A stretch of DNA of 64,000 bases from assembly GCA_013216015.1 (NCBI GenBank), contig JABSOI010000001.1:62001-126000 (forward strand), in the 5' to 3' direction. Source of the DNA: Alteromonadaceae bacterium. Its GTDB lineage: Bacteria > Pseudomonadota > Gammaproteobacteria > Enterobacterales > Alteromonadaceae. The notes beneath the pieces are model-generated. The model ran no database searches and was not told where the DNA came from. It saw nothing but the letters and a program-made list of their open reading frames with translations. This document shows, in pieces, positions 29,393 through 40,093 of this stretch; the stretch's first letter is position 1, and each line of letters begins with the position of its first letter. Position numbers and translations under genes: made by a program.

Positions 29393-29461
29393 TGATTTTC
29401 CATGATATTTTGATTTAAAAATTAGTTTGTTTTGTTTAAAAAATGAAGACTAAAACCAAAA

Positions 29462-30562
29462 CTAAAGAGAATGTTTTTGTGCAAATACATTCATAAAGTT
29501 AACTAATGCTTCTACACCTTCTATTGGCATAGCATTATATATACTAGCTCTCATACCACCAACACTTCGATGGCCTTTTAGTGCCATCAAACCCGCTTGT
29601 TCAGCTTCTTCCAAAAATTTACTGTTGAGTGATTCATCTGCCAGCCAGAAAGGTACATTCATCAAACTACGATAATCTGTTTTAATATTATTAGAGTAAA
29701 AAGCATTATCATCAATGTATCGATATAATAATTCTGCTTTTTCCTGATTAACTTTAGCAATAGCCTCTACACCACCCATTTGTTTTAACCACTGGAAAAC
29801 CAGACCCGCTAAATACCAAGCATAAGTGGGAGGTGTATTGTACATTGAACCGTAATCAGCCAAACTTTGATAATTCATAATACAAGGAGTAGTTGATTGA
29901 GCATTGCCTAAAAGATCCTCACGAACGATAACCAAAGTTAATCCAGATGGCCCAATATTTTTTTGCGCCCCCGCATAAATAAGACCATATTTAGTAACAT
30001 CAATAGTTCTGGATAAAATAGTCGACGACATATCAGCAACAATTGGTACACCTTTGGTGTCTGGTAATTCAAATATTTCTACGCCATCAACTGTTTCATT
30101 TGGACAATAATGAACATAAGCAGCATCGGGATTTAACGGCCAGCGAGAAGGTTCAATAACACTCGTTACCCTTTTTCCTTTCGGCTTTTTCGTATCAGAG
30201 ATATCAATAATATTTATTTCACCATAATTACTAGCCTCTTTAACCGCTGCTATTGACCATGAACCTGAAACTATATAATCTGCCGATTTACCTGATGTTA
30301 AAAGATTCAAAGGTACCGCAGAAAACTGACCTCGACCACCACCATGACAAAAAAGTACTTTATAATTGGTCGGTATTTGCATTAATTCACGTAAATCTGC
30401 TTCGGCCTGAGCTGCGACAGCCATGAATTCAGGACTACGGTGACTGAGTTCCATCACAGAAGAGCCAGTGTTTTTCCAGTTAACAAATTCTTGTTGAGCT
30501 TTAGCCATTACTTCTGTTGGTAACATTGAGGGACCGGCGGAAAAATTGAAAATACGAGACAT
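29462..30562 (-). CDS. serC: phosphoserine aminotransferase
   Basis: PLP enzyme converting 3-phosphohydroxypyruvate to phosphoserine, and used in pyridoxal phosphate synthesis. The 366 residues begin [15 protein letters not shown]; the PLP lysine is in [30 protein letters not shown] near the C-terminus is typical. A TTG three codons earlier is in frame; the ATG fits the family. The gene lies 163 bp after gyrA, past a terminator, so a promoter in that gap is expected. Confidence 0.96.
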   Translation of the reverse strand: MSRIFNFSAGPSMLPTEVMAKAQQEFVNWKNTGSSVMELSHRSPEFMAVAAQAEADLRELMQIPTNYKVLFCHGGGRGQFSAVPLNLLTSGKSADYIVSGSWSIAAVKEASNYGEINIIDISDTKKPKGKRVTSVIEPSRWPLNPDAAYVHYCPNETVDGVEIFELPDTKGVPIVADMSSTILSRTIDVTKYGLIYAGAQKNIGPSGLTLVIVREDLLGNAQSTTPCIMNYQSLADYGSMYNTPPTYAWYLAGLVFQWLKQMGGVEAIAKVNQEKAELLYRYIDDNAFYSNNIKTDYRSLMNVPFWLADESLNSKFLEEAEQAGLMALKGHRSVGGMRASIYNAMPIEGVEALVNFMNVFAQKHSL

Positions 30563-30676
30563 AGTCAGCAAAAATCCTTGATTAAATATTAGTTATTAAG
30601 TATATAATACCGATTGGTATAAGTTATCGTCATGAGCTTAATTTAATTTGCCCATGGCACCTTTCATTCAAAACAT

Positions 30677-30702
30677 AAAAAAGGGCGGATAAACCGCCCT
30701 TC
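30677..30702 (-). terminator. intrinsic terminator after gyrA
   Basis: Stem aagggcgg/ccgccctt with a 5-nt loop and six T in the minus direction, 22 bp past the gyrA stop. Confidence 0.93.
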
Positions 30703-30724
30703 CAAAATTTACTTGCGGTAATTT

Positions 30725-33454
30725 TTATTCATCATCATTACTGAGTTCTTCAGTTTCTGTGTCAGATGACTCAGATAACTCCGATGACTCAGATGAAGTA
30801 GAATCTACCGAAGGGTCAGAATTGGTTTCGCCATCAACTGAATCTTCAGGAAATACTTCTTCTTCTTCAATTTCATCAATACGTTGCAATGCAACAACAT
30901 GCTCTTCATCAGAAGTACGAATTATACGAACACCTTGAGTATTTCGGCCAATAACACTGACTTCATTTACTCTGGTACGCACTAAAGTACCGTTATCAGT
31001 GATCAACATAATTTCATCAAGTTCTTCAACTTGAACCGCACCAACAACTGGACCATTTCTATCACTGACTTTAATCGAAACAACACCTTTAGTTGCACGA
31101 CTCTTCGCAGGATATTCTGACAAAGCAGTACGTTTACCAAAACCATTTTTGGTGATAGTTAATATTGGACCATCATTTTTAGGAACAATCAAAGATACAA
31201 CTTTTTGATCACCATCTAACTTGATACCACGAACACCAGTACCTGTACGGCCAATTGGTTTTAATGCCCATCGTTCTTCACCCGTTTCAGGATCTAGTTT
31301 GATTTCACCCGTTTCACTGTCACGAACTTTTTCATTGAAGCGAACAACTTTACCTGCATCAGAGAACAACATGATGTCGTTGTTACCATTAGTAATATCT
31401 ACACCAATTAAGGTGTCGTCATCACGTAGGTTAAGAGCAATAATACCGTTAGCTCTTTGGTTTTTATAGGCGGTCAACGCTGTTTTCTTAACGGTACCTG
31501 AAGCGGTAGCCATAATAATAAATTTGTCTTCTTCATATTCCCGCACTGGTAAAATCGCAGTAATACGTTCATCAGCTTCCAACGGTAGCAGGTTAATAAT
31601 AGGACGACCTCGTGCAGTACGACTGGCTAATGGTAATTGATAAACTTTTAACCAGTACAGTTTTCCTTTATTAGAGAAACACAAAATGGTGTCATGAGTA
31701 TTAGCTACCAACAATCGTTCGATAAAATCTTCTTCTTTCATCTTAGTTGCAGCTTTACCTTTACCACCACGGCGCTGTGCCTGGTAATCCGACAATATCT
31801 GGTATTTTACGTAACCTTCTTTAGACAGAGTCACTACCACGTCTTCTTCACTAATAAGATCTTCTAACGATAAATCGTGAGATGCAGAAGTTATTTCAGT
31901 ACGACGTTCATCACCAAATTCTTCACGAATGGCTACAAGTTCTTCAGTAATTACTTCCATCAAGCGTGATGGCGTAGCCAAAATATGCATTAATTCAGCA
32001 ATAATATCTAATAACGCTTTGTACTCACTTAGAATTTTTTCATGTTCTAACCCAGTAAGTTTATGAAGGCGTAAATCTAAAATTGCCTGTGCTTGAATAG
32101 GAGATAAATAATAAAGACCATCGCGGATACCCAGCTCTGGTTCTAACCATTCAGGTCGAGCAGCATCATTACCCGCAGCAGATAGCATGTCTGCTACATT
32201 ACCTAAATCCCAACCACGAGAAACTATTTCAACTTTTGCTTCACTTGGCGAAGAAGAAGTTTTAATTAAGGCAATAATAGGATCAATGTTGGCTAATGCA
32301 ATTGATAAACCTTCAAGTGTATGTGCTCTTTCCCGTGCTTTACGCAATTCAAAAATAGTACGACGGGTAACAACTTCACGACGGTGTAAAACAAAAGCTT
32401 CCAGCATTTCTTTAATATTGAATAATTTTGGCTGACCATTAGTCAATGCCACCATATTCAAACCAAACGAAACTTGCATCTGGGTAAGTTTATACAAATT
32501 ATTAAGTACAACTTCGCCAACTTCACCACGTTTAATTTCAATAACCATGCGCATACCATCTTTATCAGATTCGTCACGCAATGCTGAGATACCTTCAAGA
32601 CGTTTTTCTTTAACTAACTCAGCCATTTTTTCAATCAAACGGGCTTTATTTACCTGGTAAGGTAATTCATGAACAATAATAGTTTCTTTACCATTATTTT
32701 CATTTACTTCTATTTCGGCACGGGCACGGATTTTTATTTTACCACGACCTGTTCGGTAGGCTTCTTCAATACCAGCTCGGCCACTGATTATACCTGAAGT
32801 AGGAAAATCTGGACCTGGAATATATTGTAATAATTCTTCAAAAGTAAGTTCGCTATTTTCAATTAATGCTAAACAGGCATTAATCACTTCAGTTAAATTA
32901 TGCGGTGGGATATTGGTTGCCATACCAACAGCAATACCCGAACTACCATTTACTAATAAATTAGGCACACGAGTAGGCATGACGACAGGAATATATTCGG
33001 TACCATCGTAGTTAGGTACAAAATCAACGGTTTCTTTTTCTAAATCTGCCAAAATTGAATGAGCTATTTTCGACATTCTAATTTCGGTATAACGCATCGC
33101 CGCAGCTGAATCACCATCAACAGAACCAAAGTTCCCCTGACCATCAACAAGCATATAACGAAGAGAAAACGGTTGTGCCATACGAACTATTGTATCGTAC
33201 ACCGCGGTATCACCATGGGGATGGTACTTACCGATAACATCACCAACAACACGTGCAGATTTTTTATAGGCTTTATTCCAGTCATTTCCCAATACATTCA
33301 TCGCAAATAACACACGACGATGCACAGGTTTCAGGCCATCGCGTACATCAGGTAATGCACGGCCCACGATTACACTCATTGCATAATCTAAATAAGAGTT
33401 TTTAAGCTCATCTTCAATATTGACTGGAACTATTTGTTTGGCCAAATCGGTCAT
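30725..33454 (-). CDS. gyrA: DNA gyrase subunit A
   Basis: Breakage-reunion subunit of gyrase. The 909 residues show the winged-helix and tower region with the catalytic tyrosine in [11 protein letters not shown] near 122, the CAP region, and a C-terminal beta-pinwheel with the GyrA box QRRGGKG. The quinolone-determining region reads [11 protein letters not shown]: threonine at 83 (serine in E. coli) and aspartate at 87. The tail is a long acidic Ser/Glu/Asp stretch. Divergent from ubiG, as in E. coli. Confidence 0.97.
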   Translation of the reverse strand: MTDLAKQIVPVNIEDELKNSYLDYAMSVIVGRALPDVRDGLKPVHRRVLFAMNVLGNDWNKAYKKSARVVGDVIGKYHPHGDTAVYDTIVRMAQPFSLRYMLVDGQGNFGSVDGDSAAAMRYTEIRMSKIAHSILADLEKETVDFVPNYDGTEYIPVVMPTRVPNLLVNGSSGIAVGMATNIPPHNLTEVINACLALIENSELTFEELLQYIPGPDFPTSGIISGRAGIEEAYRTGRGKIKIRARAEIEVNENNGKETIIVHELPYQVNKARLIEKMAELVKEKRLEGISALRDESDKDGMRMVIEIKRGEVGEVVLNNLYKLTQMQVSFGLNMVALTNGQPKLFNIKEMLEAFVLHRREVVTRRTIFELRKARERAHTLEGLSIALANIDPIIALIKTSSSPSEAKVEIVSRGWDLGNVADMLSAAGNDAARPEWLEPELGIRDGLYYLSPIQAQAILDLRLHKLTGLEHEKILSEYKALLDIIAELMHILATPSRLMEVITEELVAIREEFGDERRTEITSASHDLSLEDLISEEDVVVTLSKEGYVKYQILSDYQAQRRGGKGKAATKMKEEDFIERLLVANTHDTILCFSNKGKLYWLKVYQLPLASRTARGRPIINLLPLEADERITAILPVREYEEDKFIIMATASGTVKKTALTAYKNQRANGIIALNLRDDDTLIGVDITNGNNDIMLFSDAGKVVRFNEKVRDSETGEIKLDPETGEERWALKPIGRTGTGVRGIKLDGDQKVVSLIVPKNDGPILTITKNGFGKRTALSEYPAKSRATKGVVSIKVSDRNGPVVGAVQVEELDEIMLITDNGTLVRTRVNEVSVIGRNTQGVRIIRTSDEEHVVALQRIDEIEEEEVFPEDSVDGETNSDPSVDSTSSESSELSESSDTETEELSNDDE

Positions 33455-33606
33455 AAATCAATGGTATCCTTAAACTTAACACTAACGTTTAAACTTTAAT
33501 TTTAAAAAAGCGAAGAATTTCGAAATTATTATTATTAATCAACGCAGCATACTAACATAAATTTTTACCATGCCAAACTGGTTTATGCGTGGATTTTCGA
33601 TCACCT

Positions 33607-33635
33607 ATTTTAATAACTGCAAAAGTTAATGACAA
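33607..33635 (-). promoter_or_regulatory. candidate sigma70 promoter of gyrA
   Basis: On the minus strand TTGTCA is followed after exactly 17 bp by TAAAAT, a good consensus match, placing transcription start about 145 bp before gyrA. The rest of the 416-bp gyrA-ubiG gap shows no other feature that I can support. Confidence 0.6.
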
Positions 33636-33870
33636 TGGTCGAAAACCGCATTATTCAGCCTAAATATCAATCACAACTTACCCATCTTTTATAATTGGCT
33701 ATGATATATTTATTTAAATTGATCATTTTTTTATTCCATTGTGTTTGTACCAAAATTTTCTGTAATTATTCTTTTACAATAGTTTTTTGTGTAATTATTG
33801 ATATAGCCCCTTTGTTTAGAAAAAACTTTCGTTTAGAATCCCCATATCAAAAACCTACAATGTTACTTAC

Positions 33871-34581
33871 ATGACCGAACCACAAAATGTTGATCTTGAT
33901 GAAATTGCCAAGTTCGAAAAAGTTGCCAGCCAATGGTGGGACTTAACAGGTGATTTCAAACCCTTACATCAAATTAATCCATTACGACGTCAGTTTATCA
34001 TCCAGTATCTAGGTGATATATTCGACAAAAAAATAATTGATGTTGGCTGTGGAGGTGGAATTTTAACCGAAAGTTTAGCCAAACTAGGTGCTGATGTAAC
34101 GGGTATAGATATGGGTAATGAACCACTGAAGGTAGCGAAACTACATGCGCTTGAATCAGGGGTGAAGGTAGATTATCAAAAAATCACTGCCGAAGAAAAA
34201 GCAAAAAGTCATAATGAAACATTTGACGTTGTTACCTGTATGGAAATGTTAGAGCATGTGCCAGACCCTGCCTCAATTGTCCAGGCCTGCGCTCAAATGG
34301 TTAAACCAGGTGGTTATGTGTTTTTTTCAACACTCAACAAAACGATAAAGTCTTATTTGCTTGCTATTGTCGCCGCAGAAAAAATATTGAAACTTGTTCC
34401 GGATGGTACACATAAACATGAAAACTTTATTCGTCCTTCTACCTTAATCGGTTGGGCAGAAAGTTTTGATCTGAAATGTATTGATGCCGCTGGTATCCAT
34501 TACAACCCGATCACAGAAAACCATACTTTGGCATCAGGTTTAGACGTTAATTATATTCTTTGTTGTCAAAAATTATCATGA
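33871..34581 (+). CDS. ubiG: 3-demethylubiquinol / 2-polyprenylphenol O-methyltransferase UbiG
   Basis: SAM-dependent O-methyltransferase used twice in ubiquinone synthesis. The 236 residues begin [20 protein letters not shown], with the SAM motif [20 protein letters not shown] and [13 protein letters not shown]. Length agrees with E. coli UbiG (240). It overlaps the next gene by 4 bp (ATGA) and is divergent from gyrA. Confidence 0.96.
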   Translation: MTEPQNVDLDEIAKFEKVASQWWDLTGDFKPLHQINPLRRQFIIQYLGDIFDKKIIDVGCGGGILTESLAKLGADVTGIDMGNEPLKVAKLHALESGVKVDYQKITAEEKAKSHNETFDVVTCMEMLEHVPDPASIVQACAQMVKPGGYVFFSTLNKTIKSYLLAIVAAEKILKLVPDGTHKHENFIRPSTLIGWAESFDLKCIDAAGIHYNPITENHTLASGLDVNYILCCQKLS

Positions 34582-35279
34582 TAAATACAATGATTAATAA
34601 TAAACCTGATCAGACATCAAAACTGGAAGCCGTTTTATTTGACTTAGATGGTACTTTACTCGATACCGCCAATGATCTTGGAGAAGCGTTGAACCATGTA
34701 TTGAAGAAAAAAGGCCTACCAATCATTGATAGAAAAATATACCGCCCAGAAGCATCAAATGGTGCAAAAGGTTTATTAGAACTTGGTTTTGGTTCGAAAA
34801 TCAATGAATTTAACTACGAAAGTCTCAGGGTTGAATTTTTAGATTATTATGAAAACAATCTTGCCCGGTACACCCGGTTATATGACGGCATTGATAAACT
34901 ATTAACGTATCTTGACAGTAATGATATACCTTGGGGCATCATAACCAATAAACCCGAAAACTTAACCTTGTTATTGCTACCTAATTATCAGGAGTTTAAA
35001 CATTGCCAGTGTATTATTGGCGGAGATACCCTACCCAAAAGAAAACCTGATCCAGCACCACTTTTACATGCTTGTGAACTGATGTCGGTAACGGCAGAAA
35101 ATTGTATTTATGTTGGCGATGCCCAACGGGATATAGACGCAGGAAATAACGCGAACATGAAAACGGTAATTGCACAGTGGGGCTATATTTTTGATTTAAA
35201 AGAAACTGAAAACTGGCAAGCTAACTATTCAACAAAAACGCCGGACGCATTAGAAGAATTGATAAAGAACATTTATTGA
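34578..35279 (+). CDS. mupP: HAD phosphatase, probable N-acetylmuramate 6-phosphate phosphatase MupP
   Basis: A 233-residue HAD phosphatase: motif [11 protein letters not shown], motif II IITNKP, motif III KRKPDP, motif [14 protein letters not shown]. The ATG overlaps the ubiG stop (ATGA), which together with the WGIITNKP and [10 protein letters not shown] segments and ubiG-linkage resembles Pseudomonas MupP of the muropeptide recycling route to UDP-MurNAc. Phosphoglycolate phosphatase (Gph) is the alternative. Function is inferred, not shown. Confidence 0.75.
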   Translation: MINTMINNKPDQTSKLEAVLFDLDGTLLDTANDLGEALNHVLKKKGLPIIDRKIYRPEASNGAKGLLELGFGSKINEFNYESLRVEFLDYYENNLARYTRLYDGIDKLLTYLDSNDIPWGIITNKPENLTLLLLPNYQEFKHCQCIIGGDTLPKRKPDPAPLLHACELMSVTAENCIYVGDAQRDIDAGNNANMKTVIAQWGYIFDLKETENWQANYSTKTPDALEELIKNIY

Positions 35280-35542
35280 GCAAACTGCTCAAACAAAGAT
35301 CAACCCTGATAAGCACGTGTTTTATATATAAATATAAAAAGCCTAAAACAACAATTCATATCTCTAGGAAAAGTGCAATAAAAATGAATTAAAATATTAA
35401 AAAAATAATTATGCTGGGTGAAATAAACAAAAAAAGTCGTTGCGTTTCGTAAATATCAAAAATAAAACGCACTACTAAGTTAGTTAACACTAACAAAATT
35501 TACTACAAAGAACTTTCTCTAATTTGTCACCATTATTAACAC

Positions 35543-35571
35543 TTGCATTAGACTCAAAACCCCATTATCTT
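35543..35571 (+). promoter_or_regulatory. candidate sigma70 promoter of nrdA
   Basis: TTGCAT followed after 17 bp by TATCTT; the -10 region falls inside the first NrdR box, a usual arrangement for repression by NrdR. Confidence 0.5.
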
Positions 35572-35607
35572 GTGTCTATATGTTTTATCAACCCCAATAT
35601 GTTGTGC
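35560..35607 (+). promoter_or_regulatory. tandem NrdR boxes upstream of nrdAB
   Basis: Two 16-bp NrdR-box-like sites, ccccattatcttgtgt (35560-35575) and ccccaatatgttgtgc (35592-35607), start 32 bp apart, about three helical turns. This is the spacing known for NrdR repressor boxes before ribonucleotide reductase operons. The remaining part of the 470-bp mupP-nrdA gap is AT-rich with no gene. Confidence 0.75.
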
Positions 35608-35749
35608 ATCTATTAATCAGCCTTTTGTAGATGTTTATAGGGATATTGTATAACTTTAACAACTCAATGTTTTATATCTGGACAAGAATTTCTTATAACC
35701 AGATAATTAAACAGAGCTTTAATAACAATAATCAGATCACAGGGCTTAC

Positions 35750-38023
35750 ATGAATAGCAATCTTTTTGTAACAAAACGCAATGGCGAAAAAGAACCCATC
35801 GATTTAGAAAAAATACACCGCGTAATAGCCTGGGCCGCAGAAGGTTTAGAGGATGTTTCAGTATCACAAGTTGAATTAAAATCTCATATCCAATTTTACG
35901 ATGGTATTAAAACTGAAGATATTCATGAAACAATCATAAAATCTGCCGCAGATTTAATTTCTGAGGAAACACCGGATTATCAATATTTATCAGCTCGTCT
36001 TTCAGTATTCCATTTACGCAAAAAGGCTTACGGTCAATTTGAACCACCGAAGCTTTACGATCACGTAGTAAAAATGGTTGAAGCAGGGAAATATGATCAA
36101 CATTTATTGTCTGATTATACCCAGGCTGAATTTGAACAAATGGCAGCCTTTATCGATCATAGTCGTGATCTGAATTTCAGCTATGCGGCAATGAAACAAC
36201 TGGAAGGTAAATATTTAGTTCAAAACCGCGTTACAGGCGAAATATACGAAAGTGCCCAATTTTTATACTTATTGGTAGCGGCCTGTTTATTTGCCAAATA
36301 CTCGGTTGAAACTCGTCTTAGTTATGTTGAAGGTTTTTACAACGCAATTTCTACCTTTAAAATATCTTTGCCAACTCCTATTATGGCTGGTGTTCGCACC
36401 CCTACCCGCCAATTTTCCTCTTGTGTATTAATTGAGTGTGGAGATAGCCTAGATGCCATCAACGCCACAACCAGTTCTATCGTAAAATATGTTTCTCAAC
36501 GAGCGGGAATTGGTATCAATGCAGGTCGTATTCGGGCTTTAGGCAGTACCATTAGAGACGGGGAAGCATTTCATACCGGTTGCATTCCCTTCTATAAACT
36601 CTTCCAGACCGCAGTTAAAAGCTGTTCTCAAGGTGGTGTGCGTGGTGGAGCAGCAACCTTATTCTATCCATTATGGCATTTAGAAGTTGAAAGTTTACTG
36701 GTATTAAAAAATAACCGTGGTGTAGAAGAAAACCGCGTTCGCCATTTAGATTACGGCGTACAATTCAACAAATTAATGTACCAACGTTTAATTAAAGGTC
36801 AATCAATTACCTTATTCAGTCCAAGCGACGTTCCTGGACTTTACGATGCCTTTTTTGAAGACCAAGATAAATTTGAACAATTATACCTGCAATATGAAGC
36901 CGATGATTCTATTCGTAAAAAATGCATCAAAGCTATCGAATTGTTCACATTATTTGCTCAAGAGCGTGCCAGTACAGGTCGTATTTATTTACAAAACGTT
37001 GACCATTGTAATACCCATAGTCCATTTGATCCTAAGCAAGCACCAATCAGACAAAGTAATTTATGCCTGGAAATAGCTTTACCTACTAAACCAATGAATG
37101 ATGTTAATGATCCAGAAGGTGAAATTGCATTATGTACCTTATCAGCATTTAACTTAGGTGCTATTGAAAACCTGGAAGAGCTTGATGGTTTGGCTGATTT
37201 AGCCATACGTGCACTGGACAACCTGCTTGATTATCAAAACTACCCTGTTCCTGCGGCTAATAATGCCACAATGGGCCGTCGTACCTTAGGCATAGGTGTG
37301 ATCAATTATGCATATTATTTAGCAAAAAATGGCGTTTATTATTCAAATGGCAGTGCGAATAACTTAACCCACCGTACATTTGAAGCGATTCAATATTACT
37401 TACTGAAAGCTTCTAATAAACTGGCTCAAGAGCTGGGTGCTTGTCCTAAGTTCAATGAAACTCGTTTATCTCAAGGTATATTACCAATTGATACTTACAA
37501 AAAATCAATTGATGATATAACCAACGAACCACTGCACCTTGATTGGGAAACTTTACGCACAGATATCAAAAAATATGGCGTAAGAAATTCTACAGTTTCA
37601 GCATTAATGCCTTCTGAAACATCATCACAAATTTCAAATGCCACCAATGGTATTGAACCACCACGCGGGCTTATTAGTATTAAAGCGAGTAAAGACGGCG
37701 TTTTAAAACAAGTCGTGCCTGATTACAGAAACTTAAAAGATAACTATGAGTTATTATGGAATATTCCAAATAATCAAGGCTATTTAGAACTTGTAGGTAT
37801 TATGCAGAAATTTGTTGATCAAACTATTTCTGCCAACACTAACTATGATCCTGCTAAGTTTGACGGTGGTAAAGTTCCGATAAAACAAATTTTAAAAGAT
37901 ATTTTAACTGCATATAAACTTGGAATTAAAACTTTGTATTACCACAACACCCGGGACGGTGCTAATGATAACCAGATTGAAGTCGAAGACGATGACTGTG
38001 CTGGTGGTGCTTGTAAAATTTAA
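35750..38023 (+). CDS. nrdA: ribonucleoside-diphosphate reductase, class Ia alpha subunit
   Basis: Large subunit of aerobic ribonucleotide reductase; reduces NDPs with radical from NrdB. The 757 residues have the N-terminal ATP-cone (about 5-95, VTKRNGEKEPIDLEKI), the active-site cysteines in RQFSSCVLIECGDS and SNLCLEIALP, and the C-terminal redox pair CAGGACKI. Operon with nrdB and yfaE, under likely NrdR control. Length equals E. coli (761). Confidence 0.97.
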   Translation: MNSNLFVTKRNGEKEPIDLEKIHRVIAWAAEGLEDVSVSQVELKSHIQFYDGIKTEDIHETIIKSAADLISEETPDYQYLSARLSVFHLRKKAYGQFEPPKLYDHVVKMVEAGKYDQHLLSDYTQAEFEQMAAFIDHSRDLNFSYAAMKQLEGKYLVQNRVTGEIYESAQFLYLLVAACLFAKYSVETRLSYVEGFYNAISTFKISLPTPIMAGVRTPTRQFSSCVLIECGDSLDAINATTSSIVKYVSQRAGIGINAGRIRALGSTIRDGEAFHTGCIPFYKLFQTAVKSCSQGGVRGGAATLFYPLWHLEVESLLVLKNNRGVEENRVRHLDYGVQFNKLMYQRLIKGQSITLFSPSDVPGLYDAFFEDQDKFEQLYLQYEADDSIRKKCIKAIELFTLFAQERASTGRIYLQNVDHCNTHSPFDPKQAPIRQSNLCLEIALPTKPMNDVNDPEGEIALCTLSAFNLGAIENLEELDGLADLAIRALDNLLDYQNYPVPAANNATMGRRTLGIGVINYAYYLAKNGVYYSNGSANNLTHRTFEAIQYYLLKASNKLAQELGACPKFNETRLSQGILPIDTYKKSIDDITNEPLHLDWETLRTDIKKYGVRNSTVSALMPSETSSQISNATNGIEPPRGLISIKASKDGVLKQVVPDYRNLKDNYELLWNIPNNQGYLELVGIMQKFVDQTISANTNYDPAKFDGGKVPIKQILKDILTAYKLGIKTLYYHNTRDGANDNQIEVEDDDCAGGACKI

Positions 38024-38187
38024 CTTGCTGAAAATTAATAACTTAACCAATTTAATTATCAAAAATCAAGATTAATTTCAGCACAAGATGTGCTTTTAAG
38101 TGGGAACTAGTTTTTACCATAATTAGTTCCTACCAGAATAAAACACAACAATATCGTATTAGTCACACGATATTTTGAGGAGCAATA

Positions 38188-39318
38188 ATGACGTATACTA
38201 CGTTTAACCAAACAGCTAATAATACTTTGCTTGAGCCAATGTTTTTTGGACAAAATGTTAATATTAGTCGTTATGATCAACAAAAATTCAACAACTTCGA
38301 ACGTTTAATTGAAAAACAACTTTCATTTTTCTGGCGTCCTGAAGAGGTTGATGTATCAAAAGATCGTGCTGACTGGCAAAGTTTAACCGCGTCTGAAAAG
38401 CATATTTTTATCTCTAATCTAAAATATCAAACGTTATTAGACAGCATGGCTGCCCGCTCGGTGAATATGATGTTGTTGCCTTTAGTTTCTCTACCTGAGC
38501 TTGAAACATGGGTAGAAACATGGGCATTTAGTGAAACAATTCACTCTCGCTCTTATACTCATATTTTACGTAATTTGTTTACCAATCCCAGTGAAGTATT
38601 TGATGATATCGTGGTTAATCCAGCGATCCTCAATCGTGCGAGCAGCATTGCGAAATATTTTGATGACGTTATTGTGCTCACCCAGTTATATCAATCTCAA
38701 GGTGAAGGCGTTTATCAAGTTGAAGGCAAAAGCGTTGAGGTGAATTTACGTAAATTAAAAGAAAAATTATATTTAGCCATTTGCTCAGTCAATGCACTGG
38801 AAGCAATTCGATTCTATGTTAGTTTTGCCTGTTCATTTGCTTTTGCAGAGCGTGAACTACTGGAAGGTAATGCAAAAATAATTAAATTAATTGCACGTGA
38901 CGAAGCGCTACACTTAACCGGTACGCAAACTATCTTAAATCTTTGGGCCAATAACAAAGACGATCCTGAAATGGAAGAGATATGCCGCGTAATGAAAGAC
39001 CAAGGCCGACAAGTATTTTTAGATGTGGTTGAGCAAGAAAAAGAATGGGCCGAGTACCTGTTTAAAGATGGCTCAATGATTGGCTTAAATACTGAAATTC
39101 TAAAGCAGTATATCGAATACATCAGTAATCAACGTATGACAGCAATTGGTCTGGATGCTCCTTTTGCCATCAAAACTAATCCGCTGCCATGGATTAACGC
39201 CTACCTATCCAGCGACAACGTGCAAGTGGCCCCACAAGAATCTGAGATTTCAAGTTACCTTGTTGGTCAAGTTGATTCATCAGTTTCTTCTGATGATTTT
39301 GACGATTTCGATCTATAA
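38188..39318 (+). CDS. nrdB: ribonucleoside-diphosphate reductase, class Ia beta subunit
   Basis: Small subunit carrying the diiron-tyrosyl radical cofactor. The 376 residues show the iron-ligand pattern: [17 protein letters not shown] (Glu, His), the radical tyrosine in this helix, and [12 protein letters not shown] (Glu, His) later. The acidic tail DDFDDFDL is the NrdA-binding end. A strong GAGGAG ribosome site precedes. The 164-bp gap behind nrdA may hold an internal signal but none was assigned. Confidence 0.97.
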   Translation: MTYTTFNQTANNTLLEPMFFGQNVNISRYDQQKFNNFERLIEKQLSFFWRPEEVDVSKDRADWQSLTASEKHIFISNLKYQTLLDSMAARSVNMMLLPLVSLPELETWVETWAFSETIHSRSYTHILRNLFTNPSEVFDDIVVNPAILNRASSIAKYFDDVIVLTQLYQSQGEGVYQVEGKSVEVNLRKLKEKLYLAICSVNALEAIRFYVSFACSFAFAERELLEGNAKIIKLIARDEALHLTGTQTILNLWANNKDDPEMEEICRVMKDQGRQVFLDVVEQEKEWAEYLFKDGSMIGLNTEILKQYIEYISNQRMTAIGLDAPFAIKTNPLPWINAYLSSDNVQVAPQESEISSYLVGQVDSSVSSDDFDDFDL

Positions 39319-39399
39319 CTCTAATGTCACTACATATTAGTTCCATATTAGTGTTACTTTATATTCGTATTAACCTCTCGACGGAAGGCGAACAATGCC

Positions 39400-39747
39400 A
39401 TGATGAAAGTTAATACAAATGATAAAAATCAAATGAAGAATGGACTTGGCGATGATGCATTTAATCGCCAATTAAATATTAAAGAAAATATCATCTATAA
39501 AATAACAGTACAAAATAATGAAGTTCCAGTGTTACCTGACCATAAGACTGTACTTGACTCCTTAGAAGCGGCCGATATTGAAACACATTCACATTGTCGT
39601 GACGGATTTTGTGGCGTTTGTCGGGTAACATTAATCAGTGGGGAAATTCATTATCCAAACGGTGAACCATTAGCTTATGTTGGAGATGATGAGATACTAC
39701 CCTGCTGTTGTATTGCCAGTTCTGATTTATGTTTAGGAATTGATTGA
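39400..39747 (+). CDS. yfaE: 2Fe-2S ferredoxin YfaE
   Basis: Plant-type 2Fe-2S ferredoxin that maintains the NrdB diferric-tyrosyl cofactor. The cluster cysteines lie in HCRDGFCGVCR and in LPCCCIAS. The 115-residue protein is longer than E. coli YfaE (84) by an N-terminal extension of about 28 residues (polar, no fold seen). An in-frame later start would remove part of it. Third gene after nrdA-nrdB, as in E. coli. Confidence 0.93.
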   Translation: MMKVNTNDKNQMKNGLGDDAFNRQLNIKENIIYKITVQNNEVPVLPDHKTVLDSLEAADIETHSHCRDGFCGVCRVTLISGEIHYPNGEPLAYVGDDEILPCCCIASSDLCLGID

Positions 39748-39890
39748 TATTTTATTCGAACCAGATAAATTTTTGAAAATTTCAAAATGTTTGAGAACTG
39801 TAAATGAAATTGAGCAAGAATTGAAGATCATAAAGATTGTGTAACTACCGATTTAAACTACTCTTAACAAGGTTTGAGGATAAACATGTG

Positions 39891-40093
39891 CTCGATAATT
39901 GCTCCTGCATTATCCTACTTACGGGCATCCATGCCTCGCTGCATTAGTGCATCCATGCACGTCGATGTATGTACTTAGTTTTTGTCTGGAACAAAAAAAT
40001 GTGCTATTGGCAATTTATCCTCGATAACTGCTCCTGCGTTATCCTACTTACGTGCATCCACGCACTAATCATTGAATATTGATCATTTATTTA
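39891..40093 (-). mobile_element. rearranged, end-trimmed copy of MITE family 1
   Basis: Reverse orientation copy that lacks the outer taccaat tips. The flank segment tcgataactgctcctgcgtt occurs twice (about 39892 and 40021), surrounding a portion of the 100-bp module (gcattagtgcatccatgcac). Its right tip aaatgatca provides the last codons and TGA of the broken ABC transporter gene at 40083. It fills the gap between yfaE and that pseudogene. Confidence 0.8.
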
